In this document: positions 58,439-64,000 of the stretch, one piece after another
Position numbering within the stretch: the first letter of the stretch is position 1
How the letters are laid out: each line of letters begins with the position of its first letter
From: Xiphydria camelus
Taxonomy: Eukaryota > Arthropoda > Insecta > Hymenoptera > Xiphydriidae
DNA length: 64,000 nt
Direction of reading: 5' to 3'
NCBI GenBank assembly: GCA_963678675.1
Contig: OY783191.1
Span: 10,227,995 to 10,291,994 of the forward strand
The notes under the pieces: generated by a model
The model's database searches: none
What the model was told of the DNA's origin: nothing
Seen by the model: the letters and a program-made list of their open reading frames with translations, nothing else
Made by a program: the position numbers and the translations under genes

Positions 58439-59421
58439 ATAGTCCAAGGCACTTATCCATTTTACAAAGAAATCGACGAGGGTAGGCTGATTTTTTTAGG
58501 GCTGTTCAAGGGCAGTTTCCAGAGTACCGAACCAAAAGATCACACTCGAAATCATCTGGCGTTTATTCGGCCCTAGGGGCCTTTTTCTTATTTATTTTTT
58601 TTTCGACAAAATGACCTTAATAAAAGTTGTAGATAATAACATTCTGATTAACTTTGACTGATGAATTTTTTTCTAGCTATTTCAGTTCAGGCGCTATGGC
58701 CAATTTTGTGTTTGGAAATTTGAAAAACAAAAATAACAAAAAAGCTACAGATAATTGTGTGTGTTGTTTTCCCACAAATGTATCAATGTGCAGAAGTAGG
58801 AGAATGGTGAGTCAAATTTTGTTTTTATTAACATTAATTATTAACATTATTTGTTTATACCAAATTCCCAAAGAACGTTTATTTGTCAATTGTCGATTTG
58901 TAAAAAAAACGCGCCACATACTCCGGGGTGGTGTGGAAATGAGTTTGATTGACAATTGGCAAATAAACGTTCTTTGGGAATTTGGGATAAGCAAATAATG
59001 TTAATAATGTTAATAAATAATGTTAATAAAAACAAAATTTGACTCCAGTCATTTTCCTACTTCTGCACATTGATACATTTGCGGGAAAACACACAATTAT
59101 CTGTAGCTTTTTTGTTATTTTTGTTTTTCAAATTGCCAAATACAAAAATGGCCATAGCGCCTAAGCTAAAATAACTCGAAAAAAAAGTTATAAGGCAAAG
59201 TTGATCAGAATGTTATTATCTAGAACTTTTATTAAGGTCATTTTGTCGAAGAAAAAAAATAAATAAGAAAAAGGCCTCCAGGGCCGAACGCTAGATGATT
59301 TCGAGTGTGATCTTTTGGCTCGGTACTCTGCAGACTGCCCTTAAACAGCCCTGAAAAAATCAGCCTACACTCGTCGATTTTTTTGCGGCATAGGTAAAAA
59401 TGGATAAGTGCCTTGGACTAT
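58439..59421. mobile_element. 983-bp near-palindrome
   Basis: ATAGTCCAAGGCACTTATCC at the left and GGATAAGTGCCTTGGACTAT at the right are exact complements. Arms of about 465 bases pair with small differences to a loop near 58900-58945. Landmarks include AAATCATCTGGCG and AACGTTTATTTG with their complements. No catalytic frame. It interrupts a copy of the repeat seen at 37960-38100, whose two halves flank it (58360-58435 and 59465-59520). Confidence 0.93.
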
Positions 59422-59707
59422 CGTCGTTGTAACTGATTTCGGAGCGACAAAATATGCAAATACTTCTCTGAATTACGCAGGTCGGTTGCGGGGGTATGTT
59501 TCGGCGAATCTAGACTCGCTAGTTAATGAGCTCGCAATTTTCCCTCGGAAAATACTCAGCGTGTTATCTCTTGTTCCACTTCATCCTCCCTCAGTCAATC
59601 ATGGTGTATGGCGTCAGCCCACGTTATTCCTACTATCTTGCAATTACTGTTAGATGTAAGATATGTATATGTATAAGTCCGAACCAAATGCGCGTTCTTT
59701 AATGTAT

Positions 59708-59975
59708 TTTTCCTCACTCATGCCCATTTCGAGGCCTTTTCCAGTCTATTTTTAGACCGTGAGATGGCGTTTTTGCCGCGTGACACCGACACCGCAGGCT
59801 GTCAAAAGATTGTTTAGTCCGAAGTGAGTCCTTTTTCTAAACTGATAAACGCAATGTGAAATCAGCCATGTATACTTCTGTTTGTTTTGTTTTGAGAAAT
59901 GGGCATTCGTGAGGAAAAATTGTATATGTCATTCGGCTAAAATCCTCGGAATTTTAAGACTCTGTTTAATTAGGT
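59708..59975 (+). repeat. Dispersed repeat family R1, long copy 2
   Basis: It is the second long copy of the family at 55770-56040. The two differ by scattered substitutions and a short deletion after CGCGTGACACCGAC. Confidence 0.9.
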
Positions 59976-60051
59976 CGTAGCAGGAGGCATACTGAGGGGA
60001 CGAGGCTCGGGCCTTCGGCAATCATGCCTCGTGCTACGACCTAATTAAACA
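59963..60051. repeat. Compact hairpin, 89 bp
   Basis: TGTTTAATTAGGTCGTAGCA at the left pairs exactly with TGCTACGACCTAATTAAACA at the right apart from small loops. The central loop is GC-rich with a second short stem (CGAGGC...GCCT). Its size falls in the range of an insect pre-miRNA, but a MITE remnant is as likely. Confidence 0.75.
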
Positions 60052-60260
60052 CAATCTGAAAAAACCTTGGATTTCCGCCTTATGATATAAGATAGTAGTG
60101 TATTCTAGTGTAGTGTAGTTTAGTGTATGTAGTCTAGTACATCTATTATAACTGTAGAGAGAAGTTTCATTTCTAAACCGCGTGACATTGTTTCGTTTCA
60201 AAATGTGGAATAACGAGTTGTCTACGAATTACAATTCATAGAACATGTCGTCCATACCGG

Positions 60261-60375
60261 TTAACGTTGGAAGCTCCTTTGACGCGGCTCAGATTTAGCG
60301 ACAGAAGCCCGAACGTGGCATGTGGCCAACGTTGGAAGGCATTCGCCACATCGTGTGGGACCGGCTTTATCCGGC
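60261..60375. repeat. Copy of the GAAGCTCCTTTGACGCGGCT repeat
   Basis: The same string occurs at about 38084 and, inverted, near 58335-58355. The following GCGACAGAAGCC-like text is also shared. Confidence 0.85.
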
Positions 60376-60639
60376 ATATTTGAAATAAGCTTCACCCAGT
60401 CTCGGAGCCGGGGCATGAACACCCTGTATAGGATCAGAAGCGGAAAATATATATTGCAGAGTACGAAGTAGAAAGGTTTTTTAAAGCATTACTTAAATGG
60501 CGGACGTCGTCGATGTGAATGATTTGATTTTTTAATTTAAATAATGCACAACCAAACATGTGCGTTTCATCGAAGTGTTCCTAGAAAAATTGGACGTATA
60601 GTATATCTGAGATTAGCAGACGAACTCAGACGGTTTCAT

Positions 60640-61140
60640 TCATACCAATATATCGCTGCATCTTCTGACTTGGTGCTCCATTAGTTTTCCAATAAAATGT
60701 ACGATGACTTCATCTTCTGAATGTCACATTTGTGCCTTGATGAAAGAGAATCGTCTCGAACGGAACCGGCAACACGATGGTGATTAAGATTCCGTCGAAA
60801 ACTCGATTCGATGTAATGTCGACGATGTGCGTGTGACTCCTCGAATGCCACGAATTCCTTCAACTTTGTCCGCCCCAATTAGAGGCGGTTCGTCGAAGGA
60901 ACGTCTGGACGTGAGCGATCGGTGACTCGAAGGTACCTGCGCCCGTACATGGCGCGAGTTGCTCGTCGATATACTCTGTGCATTTGGAGCGATGTTCAGA
61001 AAAAATTACGTTATTAGCCCGGTATTGAGCCAACGTCTTTGCCGATGATATGTATAAGGAAATGAGGACTGCCTCCTCATGAGGCATGAGGAATGAGGAG
61101 GAGGAAGGGAGTTACTCTCGTTGTGTCGTACTTTGCGCGA
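60640..61140. other. GC-richer block of unknown nature
   Basis: The minus strand has two adjoining frames (60681-60878 and 60860-61087) with balanced amino-acid composition and more CpG than the surroundings. I could not match them to a gene or transposase family. They could be a decayed transposon or an unrecognised exon. Confidence 0.25.
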
Positions 61141-61473
61141 GACTCTATAGAGCCTTCTGATACTCAGCGATACAAATTGGAGAATGAATATAAAAACGTG
61201 AGGAGAATTTAATACAATTAATGATCTTATACTCATTTTCCGTTTTATTATTATTTTTTCATATATGCAGGTATTGTCATTAAAGTGTATTATATTATTC
61301 AGAAAGAAAAAAATATATGTATATTTCTTCTTCAGTATAAAGCTATATTAATGCAGTATATCTCGAATTTTAAGTGTGGATTGTAAGTGGTTCGAAGCAG
61401 TGGAAAGTGGGAGGAAAATAGAGTATGGTGGAGACCTTTGGAGCTGGAATTTAGCTCCGATGCGACCCGTGCA

Positions 61474-61667
61474 TACACTGAGAAAAAATAAGTTATGAAT
61501 ACAAGTAAATGGTTTTTTTTTGGCACCATTTATGTCGATGGTTTACTTGAGTCAAGTAATGTTTGCTTGGATTTAGTCAATTTTCTTTAATCCAAATAAA
61601 TATTACTTGACTGAATAGTGCCAAGAAAACCATTCACTTGGATTCGCAATTTATTTTTCTCAGCGTA
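61474..61667. mobile_element. MITE with CACTGAGAAAAA ends, 194 bp
   Basis: TACACTGAGAAAAAATAA at the left pairs with TTATTTTTCTCAGCGTA at the right. Inner pairs ATGGTTTTTTTTGGCAC and GTGCCAAGAAAACCAT, then TACTTGAGTCAAGTAAT and ATTACTTGACTGAATA, also match. Ends of this type are common in insect MITEs. Confidence 0.85.
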
Positions 61668-63405
61668 TGTGTACCTATGTGTAATATGCTCAGTGGACGA
61701 CCAGCGATAGGAATTCCCTGGTACGAAAACATTACCTAAATGTGTAGCTATAGCAATTGTTTGTCGAGCTAATAATCATTGGGTTGGTATCAACGTCATC
61801 GTCTTGTGGACGACTCCATCCCGACTCGACTCTTCTGCGTTCGAACAAATATAAATGGATGATCTCCGACAGAAGTTAAAGCTCAGTAGAGTACAGCTAA
61901 TTTTTCAAAAGTATGTCTGAATACTCTGTAATAGCTAGTAATTTTAGCTACGTGATGTATAGCTATAATTACAAGGCTTTACCGCACTGTTATAGTAAAG
62001 ATAACAAAGCACAGTTATAAGTGATACAATACAGCGAAGTATAATAGATAGTGCAATTGGGCTAACTACTTTTACCATAAAACGGAGTTAAATTTCATAC
62101 GACAGTCACTTAGTAACTGTGATCACGTCACTTTTTCTCATGCACCATTACGAATTAGCTATGTATTAATATATATGTTAAGTTATTGCTAACAATCTCA
62201 GGTATTAACGAGACGCTAAATAAATAAAAAGGAAATAATAAAGATGGAAATATAAGGATGTACCGAGGAGGGTGATTTTTGAGGATGGTACACAGGGCAA
62301 TTTGCCGTAGTGTGTATACTCTAAGCTAAAAGCTATTGGACCCGAGGATGCTGTATGATTGGTTGTAACTGCTTACAATACTCGGCAATGGCCTCTAGAA
62401 GAAATTTCAAATTCCTGTAACACGGCGAAGGAGGCATCCGCGTAAATGCACGTATATGAAAAAGTGCTAAATATTAGGGTTTAGGACTTTTTTCTAGAAG
62501 TGGTTACCAGGCGCTGGAAATTGTTAGAACATATCATGCGATATCTTCTAGTTAGTAACCAATAACGCATAGCTTAGTGTACTATGGAATCGCCTTATGA
62601 GCACCATTCTCGAAAACACTCGGTAGGTATTCTGGAAACAGATTTCTTTGAGAAACTGTGAAGTAAAGTTTGAAAATGTCTGAAAATACCTCTTGAAAAT
62701 TTAATGAATTGGAACACTTAAGAAATGAAAGAAATGTAAACAAATTTAAAATTTTCAGAAATAATATAGAAATACGAAGAATACGTACCTACTTAAAAAT
62801 TATTTGGGAAGAGGAACATTTTCCTGAGAAAGATCGTATTACACTGTTTTAACGATCATTGTTCTTCATTTCTTCAATTTCTTCGAAAAAAAGTTCCAAT
62901 TCTTTGAATTATTTAGAATTACTTTCAGAGATTTAAAAAAAATCTTTTTTCATAGGGATATCCACTGATTATGCTCGCGGGCGTACATAAATGACGCGCA
63001 AGCACGTGATAGGAGACCGTCTATTTCGAACGGACCTTCACGGAATCGATCATCCTCTCGGCCGCCAACATATCTGGGATCGATCTTGATCGCGGTAAGG
63101 CGTTTACTCGTTACCCGATGCTCGAGCGTACAGCGCACTTTTCTTTTATTTCTTACATCGAACAATTTCCACCCATCTCCTTTCGTTATGTGTGTTCCTA
63201 TTATCTTCTCTGTTTGAAAAAGGAGAAATTTTCAACGGTATTTTGTAATAGCTCGTTGTTTAAATTTGTAGGGAAATTAATGTACCCATAAGAATTTAGC
63301 ACAGAACTAGAAATTTATTAAATAGAAGATGTTAGGGAAGAAATAGTTATTTTAGGATGGAAGAACAGGTGAGTTTTGTTAGTAATTTCAAACAGTTGAC
63401 ACAAT
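61668..63405. other. AT-rich DNA, no clear feature
   Basis: No exon was recognised. A short CpG-richer patch (62950-63170) has a 71-codon minus-strand frame that resembles nothing I know. Confidence 0.45.
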
Positions 63406-63409
63406 ATAT

Positions 63410-63925
63410 ACAGGGTGAGGCAGTGAAATGACACGATTTCAGTTCGGGCTGGCGGGCTTGGTGGGGGGTCACGAGAGTGGGGGGTTGTAGGGTGGATGGG
63501 TCAGAATATCCCATCCAAACTGCTCAAAAAGGTGAGTGGTGGTACGAGCGACATGAGTCTGAGCGTTGTCGTGGAGCAGTTTGGATGGGATATTCTGACC
63601 TATCCACCCTACAGCCCTGCTTTAGCCTCTTCTGATTACCATTTATTCACTAAATTAAAGGAGGAATTAGTGGTAAATCGCTTCAGCTTTGACGACGAGG
63701 TTAAGGAAGCAGTCAAGAACTGGATACAAGAGGTGGCAGCAAGCTTCTACAAGGAGGGAATTTCAAAGCTCGTTTCCAGGTATACAAAATGTATTGAGAT
63801 CGCTGGGGATTACATAGAAAAGTAATGCATATATTGAAGTACACAATTCCTGTAAATTTCATTTTTTTCAATGAAAACTCGATTTTTACAAAATAAACGG
63901 AACTTATTTTCTGGACATCCCTCGT
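63410..63925 (+). mobile_element. Mariner-type remnant with internal inverted duplication
   Basis: It begins at ACAGGGTGAGGCAGTG-like sequence and extends past the transposase stop. Bases 63486-63525 are the reverse complement of 63570-63608 (GAGCAGTTTGGATGGGATAT), so part of the coding region was copied in reverse just upstream. Boundaries are approximate. Confidence 0.6.
63570..63825 (+). pseudogene. Mariner transposase, C-terminal third
   Basis: It reads EQFGWDILTYPPYSPA then SSDYHLFTKLKEEL, followed by FSFDDEVKEAVKNWIQEVA and FYKEGISKLVSRYTKCIEIA. The Asp in SSDYHLF corresponds to the third catalytic Asp of mariner elements. The two upstream Asp residues and the DNA-binding domain are absent. 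It ends at a normal stop. Confidence 0.88.
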
Positions 63926-64000
63926 ATAAACGCTCCTATTGAAATTGTTTTATAATAGGTATTTTCTGTAGGTATTAATTTTGTAATATTTTGTAGAAAT

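Noticed and set aside
62950..63165. Minus-strand frame in a GC-richer patch as an exon
   Set aside because: No domain, no flanking splice signals I could defend, and no neighbouring exons.

Overview
This is a window of animal nuclear DNA, almost certainly from an insect. It is AT-rich, its genes have spliced exons with GT-AG introns, and it is crowded with DNA transposons and short inverted-repeat elements. The cullin exons look Hymenoptera-like from general familiarity, but I could not test that. No bacterial operon, rRNA, CRISPR array or viral genome is present.

Three host genes can be supported. (1) A plus-strand paired-class homeobox gene in three coding exons (5020-9169), best matched to Pph13, a photoreceptor-differentiation factor. 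(2) A minus-strand cullin-2 gene, rebuilt here as seven coding exons (23085 down to 11301) that join in phase to a 751-residue protein with the conserved neddylation site. The two genes are convergent, with their stop codons about 2.1 kb apart. (3) A plus-strand first coding exon with a signal-peptide-like N-terminus (50808-50928), behind about 1.2 kb of CpG-rich leader. The rest of that gene was not found, so 51-64 kb may be its first intron.

Everything else is mobile DNA and its debris. 0-5 kb holds a Harbinger-type MITE and a perfect-looking hairpin. The introns of both genes contain several MITEs. The large cullin intron holds a 2.4 kb composite with a 120-bp tandem array, a 380-bp palindrome and a small retroposed-looking insert. 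23-28 kb is AT-rich and almost featureless. 27.9-49.3 kb is a transposon thicket: a tRNA-like foldback, a broken CXC-domain gene beside a Harbinger foldback, a Tc1-type foldback, two nearly identical 0.73 kb TTAA-flanked elements (the other copy at 10.3 kb), an intact 500-residue Tigger/pogo transposase, a Harbinger element inside another transposon's tail, and a Helitron helicase remnant. 51-64 kb holds nested MITEs, a 983-bp near-palindrome and a mariner fragment at the right edge.

A recurring pattern is inverted duplication of transposase fragments (Harbinger, Tc1, mariner and others). These foldbacks would give long hairpin RNAs if transcribed. This is the most unusual global signal in the window. 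I found no clearly new enzymatic system.
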